From Micromonospora sp. NBC_01740 (GTDB lineage: Bacteria > Actinomycetota > Actinomycetes > Mycobacteriales > Micromonosporaceae): DNA of 64,000 nucleotides. The notes under the pieces are model-generated. The model made no database searches, was not told where the DNA came from, and was given only the letters and a program-made list of their open reading frames with translations. The stretch lies in NCBI RefSeq assembly GCF_035920365.1, contig NZ_CP109150.1, forward strand, positions 6,758,001 through 6,822,000, written 5' to 3'. Every line of letters begins with the position of its first letter. Position 1 is the stretch's first letter. Shown here in pieces: positions 33,681-42,358 of this stretch. Made by a program: the position numbers and the translations under genes.

Positions 33681-35230
33681 CCGGCCGCGGGCGCCGCGCC
33701 GTCCGCGACCGCGCCGCCGGCACCGCCGACGCCGGGGACGGTGCCGCCGATGGTCGTCGTCCCGCCGGCGCCGCCGCCGGGCGTCGTGCCCGCCGGCGCC
33801 GCCGGATCGGTGGTACGCGCCGAGAGCACGGCCAGCAGCTGGTCCCCCATCAGCGAGATCGGCGGGGCGCCCATGGTCACCACCACGTCGCCGGGGCGGG
33901 CCCGCCGGGCCACCTCCACCGGCGCGGCCTCCCACGAGTCCACGAAGACCTTCCGCTCCGCCGGCAACGCCACCGCCTCGATCAGCGCCGCCGATCCCTC
34001 CCCCGGCTCGCGCAGCTCGCCCGGGCCGAAGACCTCCAGCAGCACCAGCTCGTCGGCGATGGCCAGCGACTCGGCGATCTCCGCCTGGAGGTCGCGGGTG
34101 CGGTAGAGCCGGTAGGGCTGGAAGACCACGACCAGCCGGCCGTCGCCGGCCACCTCGCGCAGCGTCTGCAACGCCAGCGTCATCGAGGTCGGGTGGTAGG
34201 CGTACTCGTCGTAGACCAGCACGTCGTCCGCGACGCCCTTGCGCTCGAAGCGCCGCCGCACGCCGGGGAACGCCGCGAGCGCGCCCTCCGCCGCCTCCAG
34301 CGGCAGCCCCAGCAGGTACGCGGTCAGCACGGCCGAGGCGCTGTTGAGCCCCATGTGCCGCCCGGGCACCGGCAGCCGGAACTCGCCGAGCGACCGCCCG
34401 TCGATGCTCGCCAGGTAGCGCACGCCCCGGGCCGACGAGGCGATGTCGGTCAGCCGCAGGTCGGCGTCCGCCGCCTCGCCGTAGGTGTGCACCCGGCGGC
34501 CCTCCGCGCGCAGCGTCTCGGCCAGCCGCCGCCCGCCCGGGTCGTCGGCGCAGGTGATGATGAAGCCGTCCGGGTCGGTGAGCCGGGCGAACTCGGCGAA
34601 GGCCGCCTCCAGCGTGGCGAGGTCGCCGTAGGTGTTCAGGTGGTCGGCCTCGACGTTGGTGATGATCGACACGTACGGGCGGTAGATGAGGAAGGAGCGG
34701 TCGCTCTCGTCCGCCTCGACCACGAAGTGCTCGCCCGTGCCGTGGTGGGCGCCCGAGCCGACCTCGGAGATCTCCCCGCCGATCACGAAGGACGGGTCCT
34801 GCCCGGCCTGCTGGAGCACCATGGTGACCATCGAGGTGGTGGTGGTCTTGCCGTGGGTGCCCGCGACCGCCACCGTCCGGCGGCCCGTCATCGCGGCGGC
34901 CAGCGCCTCGGAGCGGTGCAGCACGCGCAGGCCGCGCTGGCGTGCCTCCACCATCTCCAGGTGGTCCTGGGGGATCGCCGAGGAGTAGACGACCGTGTCG
35001 ACGCCGTCGAGGTTGGACGCCTCGTGGCTCATGTGGATCGTGCCGCCGAGGGCGCGCATGCCGGCCAGGGAGGGCCACTCCCGCAGCTCACTGCCGGAGA
35101 CCCGGATGCCCCGGGTCAGGAAGAGCCGGGCCAGCCCGCTCATGCCGACCCCGCCCACCCCGATCAGGTGGATCGTGCCCAGGTCCTCGGCGGTGAGCGT
35201 GCCGGCCGGGGTGAACTGTGCGGTGTTCAT
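33677..35230 (-). CDS. murC: UDP-N-acetylmuramate--L-alanine (or glycine) ligase MurC
   Basis: 517 residues, three-domain Mur ligase. The UDP-binding domain opens with IHLIGVGGVGMSGLARLFL (about 20-38); the ATP site is AGTHGKTTTTSMV (about 118-130); VEADESDRSF (about 165) and ITNVEADHLNTYG (about 185-197) follow. It adds the first stem residue to UDP-MurNAc; in Micromonospora peptidoglycan that residue is reported to be Gly. The last 45 residues are a Gly/Thr/Ala low-complexity tail beyond the usual C-terminus. ATG 35230 is the start; a translated repeat precedes it. Confidence 0.95.
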   Translation of the reverse strand: MNTAQFTPAGTLTAEDLGTIHLIGVGGVGMSGLARLFLTRGIRVSGSELREWPSLAGMRALGGTIHMSHEASNLDGVDTVVYSSAIPQDHLEMVEARQRGLRVLHRSEALAAAMTGRRTVAVAGTHGKTTTTSMVTMVLQQAGQDPSFVIGGEISEVGSGAHHGTGEHFVVEADESDRSFLIYRPYVSIITNVEADHLNTYGDLATLEAAFAEFARLTDPDGFIITCADDPGGRRLAETLRAEGRRVHTYGEAADADLRLTDIASSARGVRYLASIDGRSLGEFRLPVPGRHMGLNSASAVLTAYLLGLPLEAAEGALAAFPGVRRRFERKGVADDVLVYDEYAYHPTSMTLALQTLREVAGDGRLVVVFQPYRLYRTRDLQAEIAESLAIADELVLLEVFGPGELREPGEGSAALIEAVALPAERKVFVDSWEAAPVEVARRARPGDVVVTMGAPPISLMGDQLLAVLSARTTDPAAPAGTTPGGGAGGTTTIGGTVPGVGGAGGAVADGAAPAAG

Positions 35231-35275
35231 GCCGAGTACCTTCCCGTCGCGGTGCACCCAGTCACGGGGCCACCG

Positions 35276-35376
35276 TCGTTCGCGACTGCGGGGCTCGCAA
35301 GCTCACTCCTCGCGCTCACGGGCGCCTGCCTTTCGTTCGCGACTGCGGGGCTCGCAAGCTCACTCCTCGCGCTCAC
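35276..35376 (-). repeat. Intercistronic repeat, family 1, tandem copies B1 and B2
   Basis: Two copies 57 bases apart: B1 35328-35376 and B2 35276-35319, identical over 44 bases (GTGAGCGCGAGGAGTGAGC to GCAGTCGCGAACGA). The TGA of B1 is the murG stop codon; B1 also carries AAAGG. B2 lacks the final AAGGC and is followed by the murC leader. Confidence 0.9.
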
Positions 35377-36479
35377 GGGGCCACCGCCTCCAGGACGAAG
35401 TTGAGCAGTGCCTCGTCGCCGTCGCGGCGGCCGTACGCGGCGGCGGCGGAGCCCATCGCGTGCAGCCGGTGCGGGTCGCGGATCAGTGGGATGATCGTCC
35501 GCTCGACCCAGTCCGGCGTCAGCTCGGCGTCGTCGACGAGCAGCCCGCCGCCGGCCTCCACCACGGGCAGCGCGTTGCGCTTCTGCTCCTGGTTGCTGTG
35601 CGGGTACGGCACGTAGATGGTGGGCAGCCCGATGGCCGCCACCTCCGCGCAGGTCATCGCCCCGCCCCGGCCGAGCATCAGGTCCGCCGCGGCGTAGCCG
35701 GCCTCCATCTCGGACAGGTACGGCAGCGTCACGTACGGCACCGGCAGGTCGGTGGGGACCGGCACCGGCTCGTTGCGGGCGCCGATCACGTGCAGCACCT
35801 GCACCCCGTTGCGGGCGAGTTCCTTCGCCGCGCCGGCGACCGCGAGGTTGATCGAGCGGGCGCCCTGCGAGCCACCGGCGACGAAGAGCACCGGCAGGTC
35901 GGGACGGAGTCCGAAGTGGGCCCTGGCGGCGTTGCGCATGGCGAAGCGGTCCAGCCCGGCGATGCCCCGGCGCAGCGGCACGCCGACGACCCGCGCGTCG
36001 CGCAGGGCCTCGGCCTGGGCGGGCTGGTGCGGGAAGCCGGCCGCCACGTGGCGGGTGAACCTCATCCCCAGCCGGTTCGCCACCCCCGGCGGCACGTTGA
36101 CCTCGTGGATCACGATCGGCAGCTCGCGCCGCCAGGCGGCGAGGTAGGCCGGCACCGAGACGTACCCGCCGAAGCCGACCACCACGTCGGCGCGCACCTC
36201 GTCGATGACCTTGCCCGCGGCGCGGGCCGCGGTCCACATCCGGCCGGGGGTCTTGACCAGGTTCATGTTCACCGACCGGGGCAGCTGGTAGGCCGGGATC
36301 TGCCGCAGGTCGTAGCCCTGCGGCGGGATCAGCTCGTTCTCCAGGCCCTTCGGTGTCCCCAGGCAGGTGATCCGGACGCCGGGGTCGTGTCGGCGCAGGC
36401 AGTCGGCGAAGGCGAGCAGCGGGTAGATGTGCCCCCCGGTGCCACCTCCCGCGAGCACCACCGAACGCAGCGGACCCAT
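35373..36479 (-). CDS. murG: UDP-GlcNAc:lipid I N-acetylglucosaminyltransferase MurG
   Basis: 368 residues, GT28/GT-B enzyme at the inner membrane face that converts lipid I to lipid II. The N-terminal G-loop is LAGGGTGGHIYPLLAFAD (about 9-26); VVGFGGYVSVPAYLAA (about 98-113) and IHEVNVPPGVANR (about 123-135) follow; the UDP-GlcNAc site is VAGGSQGARSIN (about 194-205) and GRGGAMTCAEVAAIGLPTI (about 273-291). ATG 36479 overlaps the ftsW stop by one base (TGATG) with GGAGACGT upstream. Confidence 0.96.
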   Translation of the reverse strand: MGPLRSVVLAGGGTGGHIYPLLAFADCLRRHDPGVRITCLGTPKGLENELIPPQGYDLRQIPAYQLPRSVNMNLVKTPGRMWTAARAAGKVIDEVRADVVVGFGGYVSVPAYLAAWRRELPIVIHEVNVPPGVANRLGMRFTRHVAAGFPHQPAQAEALRDARVVGVPLRRGIAGLDRFAMRNAARAHFGLRPDLPVLFVAGGSQGARSINLAVAGAAKELARNGVQVLHVIGARNEPVPVPTDLPVPYVTLPYLSEMEAGYAAADLMLGRGGAMTCAEVAAIGLPTIYVPYPHSNQEQKRNALPVVEAGGGLLVDDAELTPDWVERTIIPLIRDPHRLHAMGSAAAAYGRRDGDEALLNFVLEAVAP

Positions 36480-38041
36480 CAACGTCTCCTCTCGTCCGCC
36501 GACCCGCGGTGGGTCCGGGCCAGCCGGACACCGCGCGGTGCGGCCACATCGTCCGGCCGCCGCTCCCGCGACCGGGGCACGGACCCTCGGGCAGCCGGGG
36601 GCGCCGCCGGACGGCGGCGCCGCCCGGGAAGCGGCGGCAACGGGGCCCAGAGTAGTCGGACCCATCGGGCCGGCGGACGGGCATGCAGTGCTCTGGCGGC
36701 GTCGGGTTCGGCGCGGGCGAAGGAGGCGAGCATCCCGATGGCGGCGAGGGTGACGACCAGGGCGCTGCCGCCGTCGGAGATGAACGGCAGCGGCACACCG
36801 GTCAGCGGCAGCAGGCCGACCACCCCGCCGATGTTGATCACCGCCTGGCCGACCAGCCAGGTGGTCGCCGCCGCGGCGGCGAGCCGGCGGAACGGGTCCT
36901 CGACCCGGCGGGCGATCCGCAGCCCGGTGTACGCCAGCACGGCGAAGAGCGCCACCACCACGACGCACCCGACGACGCCCAGTTCCTCGGCGACCACGGC
37001 GAAGATGAAGTCGTTCTCCGCCGCCGGCAGCCACTGCCACTTGGCGATGCTCTTGCCGAGGCCGACGCCGAACCACCCGCCGTTCTCGATCGCGTACCGG
37101 GCCTGGGCGATCTGGTAGCAGTCCTCCAGCTTGCACAGGTCCGGCGGCGGCGGGTTGATGAAGGCGGTCAACCGGGCCAGCCGGTAGTTCTTCTCGCCCG
37201 TCTCGCCGGAGCCGGCGCCGAGCGAGGCCACCGCGACCAGCACGCCGATGCCGAGCAGGCCCACCGCGGAGAGCGCGGCGAAGACCCGCATCCGCACCCC
37301 GGCCGCCCAGAGCAGCCCCACCACCAGGGCCAGCAGGCAGAGCATGGTGCCCAGGTCGTTGTAGCCGACGAGGACGAAGAGCAGGCCGACCACGGGGAAG
37401 AGCGGGGTGGCCAGCTCGCGCCACCAGCCCAGCGCGGCGCCCTTGCGGGCGATCACGTGGGCCCCCCAGAGCACCAGGGCGAACTTCGCGAACTCGGAGG
37501 GCTGCACCTGGATGCCGCCGACGAAGAGCCAGAGCAGCCGGGCCTCGAGCGGGCCGATCCGGGCGGAGTCCTGGTTCGTCAGCCGGGCGTACGCGAGCAG
37601 CAGGTTGAGCAGCAGCAGCAGGCCGATGGCGGTGAACAGCAGCGGCCGGCCCAGCGTCCGGTAGGTCGTCGCCGGCAGCCGCTGGCACGCCCAGAACGCG
37701 ACGATGCCGATCACCGCGAAGATCGCCTGCTTGACCAGGGACGTCGAGGCGTTGCCGTTCTCCGCGTAGTCCCGGACGCTGGTCGCGGAGAAGACCATGG
37801 TCAGGCCGATCAGCAGCAGCAGGCCGGCGCTGGACAGCAGCAGGTAGTAGGAGGCCAGCGGCCGGTCCAGCAGCCCGCGCAGCGCGGCCAGCCCGCCCAC
37901 CGGGTCCAGCCCGCGCGGCACCTGGGGACCGGGATCGTCCGGCCCCCGCGTCGCGGCGGGCGCGTCGCGCGTACGCCTGCCTCCCGCCGACCGCCCGGAC
38001 GTCCCCTCCGCCGTGACCTCTGTGCCTCGTCCCTCCCCCAC
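36479..38041 (-). CDS. ftsW: Septal peptidoglycan polymerase FtsW (SEDS family)
   Basis: 520 residues with ten membrane helices. SEDS glycosyltransferase that polymerises lipid II with FtsI. Conserved blocks: GLTMVFSATSVRDYAENGN (about 80-98), GGIQVQPSEFAKFALVL (about 178-194), GYNDLGTMLCLL (about 228-239, with the catalytic Asp), ENDFIFAVVAEELG (about 345-358) and GVPLPFISDGGSALV (about 420-434). An Arg/Pro-rich cytoplasmic tail of about 70 residues ends the protein. GTG 38041 is chosen because CATGAT lies six bases upstream (leaderless); the frame is open to 38074. Confidence 0.93.
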   Translation of the reverse strand: MGEGRGTEVTAEGTSGRSAGGRRTRDAPAATRGPDDPGPQVPRGLDPVGGLAALRGLLDRPLASYYLLLSSAGLLLLIGLTMVFSATSVRDYAENGNASTSLVKQAIFAVIGIVAFWACQRLPATTYRTLGRPLLFTAIGLLLLLNLLLAYARLTNQDSARIGPLEARLLWLFVGGIQVQPSEFAKFALVLWGAHVIARKGAALGWWRELATPLFPVVGLLFVLVGYNDLGTMLCLLALVVGLLWAAGVRMRVFAALSAVGLLGIGVLVAVASLGAGSGETGEKNYRLARLTAFINPPPPDLCKLEDCYQIAQARYAIENGGWFGVGLGKSIAKWQWLPAAENDFIFAVVAEELGVVGCVVVVALFAVLAYTGLRIARRVEDPFRRLAAAAATTWLVGQAVINIGGVVGLLPLTGVPLPFISDGGSALVVTLAAIGMLASFARAEPDAARALHARPPARWVRLLWAPLPPLPGRRRRPAAPPAARGSVPRSRERRPDDVAAPRGVRLARTHRGSADERRR

Positions 38042-38047
38042 CCGACC

Positions 38048-38053
38048 ATCATG
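38048..38053 (-). promoter_or_regulatory. Possible leaderless ftsW promoter (-10 CATGAT)
   Basis: CATGAT on the minus strand (38053-38048) precedes GTG 38041 by six bases. It would restart transcription after the mraY terminator hairpin. Confidence 0.4.
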
Positions 38054-38141
38054 GCGGTTCCGCCGGGCCGCCACCGGCGCAACCGCCCGGTCGGCGTGTC
38101 GGGCTTGCGCCGCGGCGCGAACGCCGTCGCGGCGATGGACA

Positions 38142-38182
38142 CGCCGCGGGGCCCGGGCGACGCGCGCCCGGGCCCCGCGGCG
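38142..38182 (-). terminator. 18-bp perfect hairpin between mraY and ftsW
   Basis: CGCCGCGGGGCCCGGGCG (38142-38159) pairs perfectly with 38165-38182 around a 5-base loop. It starts 16 bases past the mraY stop. It lies exactly where murD sits in other dcw clusters and should split the cluster into two transcription units. Confidence 0.8.
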
Positions 38183-38198
38183 GGAGTTGCCGGCCGGC

Positions 38199-39326
38199 TC
38201 AGGTCATGTTGGCGAGGAACTCGCTGTAGAACAGGCCCAGCGCGATGGCCACGCCGATGCCGGCGATGATCCAGAACCGGACCACAATGTTGACCTCGCT
38301 CCACCCCGCGAGCTCGAAGTGGTGCTGCAACGGCGACATCCGGAACACCCGCTTGCCGGTGGTACGGAAGGAGATGATCTGGATCACCACGGACATCGTG
38401 ATGATCACGAAGAGGCCACCGATGATCGGCAGCAGCAGGATCGTCCGGGTGGACATCGCCATGCCGGCGATCAGGCCGCCCAGGCCCAGCGCGCCCGTGT
38501 CGCCCATGAAGATCCGCGCCGGCGAGGTGTTCCACCACAGGAAGCCCACGCAGGCCCCGGCCGCCGCGCCGGCGATCAGCGCGATCTCCAGCGGGTCCCG
38601 CACGGCGTAGCAGTAGTCCTGGGTGTAGTTCGGGTCGGCGCACCAGTGCCGGTACTGCCAGAAGGCGATCAGCGCGTACGCGGCGAGGACCATCACCGAG
38701 GCGCCGGTGGCCAGGCCGTCGAGGCCGTCGGTGAGGTTGACGCCGTTGGTCGTGGCCATCACCACGAAGATGAAGAGGACCACCGCGCCGATCTTGGTGA
38801 TGTCGAGCGCCGGGATGTCCCGGATGAAGCTGAGCGTCGTGCTGCCCACGGTCTCGGTGTTGGTCACCGCGCCCGAGGCGTCGGTCATGGTGCTCGGGAA
38901 GTAGAGCGCCACGACGCCGAAGACCGCGCCGACCAGGATCTGCCCGAGCAGCTTGCCGCGCTTGTTGAGCCCGCCGCTGTGCCGCTTGCGCACCTTGAGG
39001 AAGTCGTCGATGAAGCCGACCGCGCCGGAGAAGACCATCAGCCCCAGCAGCACCAGCGCGGTGATGGTCGGCTCGACCTGGGCGATCTGCGCGTCCGGCA
39101 GGGTCGTCAGCGCCAGGTGGCCGGCCACGTACGCGATGACCGTGGCCAGGATGAACACCACGCCGCCCATCGTCGGCGTGCCCTTCTTGCCCTCGTTGCT
39201 GGCGAGCCCGAGGTTCGATCGGATCGGCTGGCCGGCCTTCAGCCGGGCGAACACCTTGATCGCGAGCGGGGTGGCGAGCAGCGAGACCAGGAAGGCCACT
39301 CCGATGGCGACGATGACCGCCCTCAT
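38199..39326 (-). CDS. mraY: Phospho-N-acetylmuramoyl-pentapeptide transferase MraY
   Basis: 375 residues with ten membrane helices. It transfers phospho-MurNAc-pentapeptide to undecaprenyl phosphate, forming lipid I. Catalytic motifs: [12 protein letters not shown] (about 49-60), [17 protein letters not shown] (about 104-120, Asp-Asp pair), [16 protein letters not shown] (about 192-207, catalytic Asp), [10 protein letters not shown] (about 270-279) and the His-rich [14 protein letters not shown] (about 330-343). ATG 39326 overlaps the murF stop by four bases (ATGA). Confidence 0.97.
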   Translation of the reverse strand: MRAVIVAIGVAFLVSLLATPLAIKVFARLKAGQPIRSNLGLASNEGKKGTPTMGGVVFILATVIAYVAGHLALTTLPDAQIAQVEPTITALVLLGLMVFSGAVGFIDDFLKVRKRHSGGLNKRGKLLGQILVGAVFGVVALYFPSTMTDASGAVTNTETVGSTTLSFIRDIPALDITKIGAVVLFIFVVMATTNGVNLTDGLDGLATGASVMVLAAYALIAFWQYRHWCADPNYTQDYCYAVRDPLEIALIAGAAAGACVGFLWWNTSPARIFMGDTGALGLGGLIAGMAMSTRTILLLPIIGGLFVIITMSVVIQIISFRTTGKRVFRMSPLQHHFELAGWSEVNIVVRFWIIAGIGVAIALGLFYSEFLANMT

Positions 39327-40747
39327 GCGGCGCCGCCCCCCGTCCCCGTCGGGTTGGTCCCGTCGCCGGCGGCGTCCGCGCGCAGCGCGTCGGCCACCTC
39401 CCACGTCCGGTACCGGGAGCCCTTCACCAGGACGACGTCGCCCGGCCGTAACTCGCTCCGCAGCACCTCGACGGCCGCCGCCTGATCGGTGAGCAGCACC
39501 GACTCTCCTCCCCAGTCACCTACCGATGTCGCGCCTTCGTGGATCGGCGCGGCCGGCTCGCCCACCACGAGCAGCCGGTCGACGCCCAGTTCGGCCGCGA
39601 GCCGGCCGACCTCGGCGTGCCCGTCGCGTTCGAAGGGACCCAGCTCGGCCATGTAGCCCAGCACCGCGACGGTGCGCCGCTCCCGCCCGATGCCGGTCAG
39701 CGCGCGCAGCGCGACCGCCATCGAGGCGGGATTGGCGTTGTACGAGTCGTCGATCACGGTCACCCCGTCGGCGCGTTCGAAGACGTCCATCCGACGGGTG
39801 GAGACCAGCCCCATGGCGCCCAGCGCGGTGGCCAGCTCGGCCAGCGGCATGCCCAGTTCGCGGGCCACCGCGGCGGCGGCGAGCGAGTTGGACACCTGGT
39901 GCCGGCCGGTCAGCCCGAGCCGCACCGGCGCGGTCCCCTCCGGGGTGACCAGGGTGTACGCGGGCCGCCCCCGGTCGTCCAGCGTCACGTCCTCGGCCCG
40001 CACGTCGGCGTGCGCCGCCTCGCCGTAGCGGACGACCCGGGCGACCGTACGCGAGGCCATCGCGTCGACCAGCGGGTCGTCGGCGTTCAACACGGCCAGG
40101 CCGTCGGCGGGCAACGCCTCGACCAGCTCACCCTTCGCCAGCGCGATCGTCTCCACCGAGCCGAACTCGCCGATGTGCGCCACCCCGACGTTGAGCACCA
40201 CGGAGATCCGGGGCGGCACCACGTCGCAGAGGTAGCGCACGTGCCCCACCCCCCGGGCGCCCTTCTCCATCACCAGGTAGCGGGTCTCGGGCCCGGCCTG
40301 CAACGCCGTGTACGGGTGCCCCAGCTCGTTGTTGAACGACCCGGGCGGGGCGACGGTCGGGCCGAGCCGCGCGGTGAGCTGCGCGATCAGGTCCTTGGTG
40401 GTGGTCTTGCCCGACGAGCCGGTCAACCCGACGACGGTGAGCCCGGGCAGCCGGTCGACCACCGCACGGGCCAGCCGGCCCAGCGCGGCCAGCGCGTCGT
40501 CGACCAGCACCATCGGCACGCCGGGCACCTCCCGGGTGCCGAGTACGGCCACCGCGCCGGCCGCCACCGCGCCGGCGGCGTAGTCGTGCCCGTCCACCTT
40601 CTCGCCCGGAAAGGCGACGAAGAGCGCGCCCGGGCGCACCTTGCGCGAGTCGAACTCGACCGGGCCGGTGACCCGGGCCTGCGGGTCGGCGTCGGCCAGC
40701 CGCCCGTCGACCGCCGAGGCGACCTCGGCCAGGCTGAGCGGGATCAC
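39323..40747 (-). CDS. murF: UDP-MurNAc-tripeptide--D-Ala-D-Ala ligase MurF
   Basis: 474 residues, Mur ligase that adds the D-Ala-D-Ala dipeptide. The ATP site is [17 protein letters not shown] (about 108-124); [14 protein letters not shown] (about 157-170), [12 protein letters not shown] (about 182-193) and [13 protein letters not shown] (about 327-339) are characteristic. The start GTG 40747 ([14 protein letters not shown]) overlaps the murE stop by four bases (GTGA), and its stop overlaps mraY by four, so murE-murF-mraY are coupled. Confidence 0.96.
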   Translation of the reverse strand: MIPLSLAEVASAVDGRLADADPQARVTGPVEFDSRKVRPGALFVAFPGEKVDGHDYAAGAVAAGAVAVLGTREVPGVPMVLVDDALAALGRLARAVVDRLPGLTVVGLTGSSGKTTTKDLIAQLTARLGPTVAPPGSFNNELGHPYTALQAGPETRYLVMEKGARGVGHVRYLCDVVPPRISVVLNVGVAHIGEFGSVETIALAKGELVEALPADGLAVLNADDPLVDAMASRTVARVVRYGEAAHADVRAEDVTLDDRGRPAYTLVTPEGTAPVRLGLTGRHQVSNSLAAAAVARELGMPLAELATALGAMGLVSTRRMDVFERADGVTVIDDSYNANPASMAVALRALTGIGRERRTVAVLGYMAELGPFERDGHAEVGRLAAELGVDRLLVVGEPAAPIHEGATSVGDWGGESVLLTDQAAAVEVLRSELRPGDVVLVKGSRYRTWEVADALRADAAGDGTNPTGTGGGAA

Positions 40748-42267
40748 CGCTGACCCGCCGGGTCGGCGAAGCGGGCGCGCAACGCGTCGGCCAGCTCGGT
40801 GCGGTCGTCGAACGGGTGCACCTCGCCACCGATCTCCTGCCCGCGCTCGTGGCCCTTGCCGAGCACCGCGACCACGTCGCCCGGCTCGGCCAGCCGGACC
40901 GCCGCGTCGATCGCCGTCCGGCGGTCGGCCACCTCCTCGACGCGCGCCGTCGTGCCGGTGCGCCGGGCGCCGGCGAGCACCTCGGCCCGGATCGCCGCCG
41001 GATCCTCGGTGCGCGGGTTGTCGTCGGTCACCAGCACCACGTCGGCTCCCTCCGCCGCGGCGGCGCCCATCACCGGCCGCTTGCCCCGGTCCCGGTCCCC
41101 GCCGGCACCGATCACGCAGATCAGCCGGCCCGCGCTGAGCTCCCGCAGCGCCGCCAGCGCGGCGACGATCGCGTCCGCCTTGTGCGCGTAGTCGACCACG
41201 CCCCGCACCGCGCCGGGGGCGTTCACCAGCTCCAGCCGGCCGGGGACCCCGCCGCACGCGGCGACCCCGGCGGCGGCGGTCTCCGGGTCCACCCCGGCGG
41301 CGACCAGCACGGCGATGGCCAGCAGCGCGTTGGCCACGTTGTGCCGGCCCGGCAGCGCCACGCCGGCCGCCACGGTCAGCCCGTCCGGGCCGTGCGCGGT
41401 GAACCGCTGCGCGTAGCCCTCGCCGCCGACCTCGTCGGCCCACCAGGTGGCGCTCGGGTCGCCAGCCGCCGAGTAGGTGACCGTCGCCGGGCGGTACAGC
41501 GACTTCAGCGCCGGGTCGTCGTGGTTGAGCACCTCCACCGCGCAGCGCCCGTCGAACAGCTGCGCCTTCGCGGCGAAGTAGTCCGCCGTGTCGGCGTGGA
41601 AGTCCAGGTGGTCGGAGCCGAAGTTGGTGTAGCCGCCGACGGTGAACCGGACCCCGCCGACGCGGCCCATCGCCAGGGCGTGGCTGGAGACCTCCATGAC
41701 CACGGCGGTGACGCCGCGCTCGCGGGCGGCGGCCAGCATGGCGTGCAGGTCGGTGGCCTCGGGCGTGGTGCGCACGCTGTCGATCGCCAGGTCGCCGAGG
41801 CGGGTCTCGACGGTGCCGATGAGGCCGGTGGTGTGGCCGGCGGCGCGCAGGCCGGACTCGACCAGGTAGGCCGTCGAGGTCTTGCCGGCCGTCCCGGTCA
41901 CCCCGATCACCGTCAGTCCCTCGGTCGGGTCGCCGTAGACGGCTGCGGCGAGGGTGCCCAGCGCGGCGCGCGGGTCGGACACCACCAGCGCCGGCAGGCC
42001 CGCCTCGGCCGCCGCGTCGGCGCCCGCCGGGTCGGTCAGCACGGCCACCGCGCCGGCGGCCGCCGCACCGGCGGCGAACTCCGCCCCGTGCCGGCGGGCG
42101 CCCGGCAGGGCCGCGTACAGGTCGCCGGGGCGGACCTCCTGGCTGGCGTGGGTCACCCCGGTCACCACCAGCTCGGCGGCGCCCTCCGGGGGCTCGACGG
42201 CGAGCCGGGCGGCGAGGTCGCCGAGCCGGACACCGATCACGGTACGGGGACGAGGATTGCCGGGCAC
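40744..42267 (-). CDS. murE: UDP-MurNAc-dipeptide--meso-diaminopimelate ligase MurE
   Basis: 507 residues. The ATP site is GVTGTAGKTSTAYLV (about 115-129); the carbamylated-lysine region is GYTNFGSDHLDFH (about 203-215); DDNPRTEDP (about 425-433) is the DNPR motif that selects diaminopimelate rather than lysine. This predicts a DAP-type wall, as in Micromonospora. GTG 42267 is the start (PGNPRPRTVIGVRLGDL); TAGGGT eight bases upstream suggests a near-leaderless promoter inside the cluster. Confidence 0.96.
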   Translation of the reverse strand: MPGNPRPRTVIGVRLGDLAARLAVEPPEGAAELVVTGVTHASQEVRPGDLYAALPGARRHGAEFAAGAAAAGAVAVLTDPAGADAAAEAGLPALVVSDPRAALGTLAAAVYGDPTEGLTVIGVTGTAGKTSTAYLVESGLRAAGHTTGLIGTVETRLGDLAIDSVRTTPEATDLHAMLAAARERGVTAVVMEVSSHALAMGRVGGVRFTVGGYTNFGSDHLDFHADTADYFAAKAQLFDGRCAVEVLNHDDPALKSLYRPATVTYSAAGDPSATWWADEVGGEGYAQRFTAHGPDGLTVAAGVALPGRHNVANALLAIAVLVAAGVDPETAAAGVAACGGVPGRLELVNAPGAVRGVVDYAHKADAIVAALAALRELSAGRLICVIGAGGDRDRGKRPVMGAAAAEGADVVLVTDDNPRTEDPAAIRAEVLAGARRTGTTARVEEVADRRTAIDAAVRLAEPGDVVAVLGKGHERGQEIGGEVHPFDDRTELADALRARFADPAGQR

Positions 42268-42358
42268 GGCGTCAGACCCTACCCGGTCGTCCGGTTCCGG
42301 CCGCACTGCCGCCCCGGTGGTTCGTCCGCACTCACCGATGATGTCGCGGCGTGGCCGC

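Noticed and set aside
38042..38198. murD pseudogene remnant
   Set aside because: Only 157 bases are present, made of a hairpin and promoter-like sequence; no Mur ligase motif in any frame.
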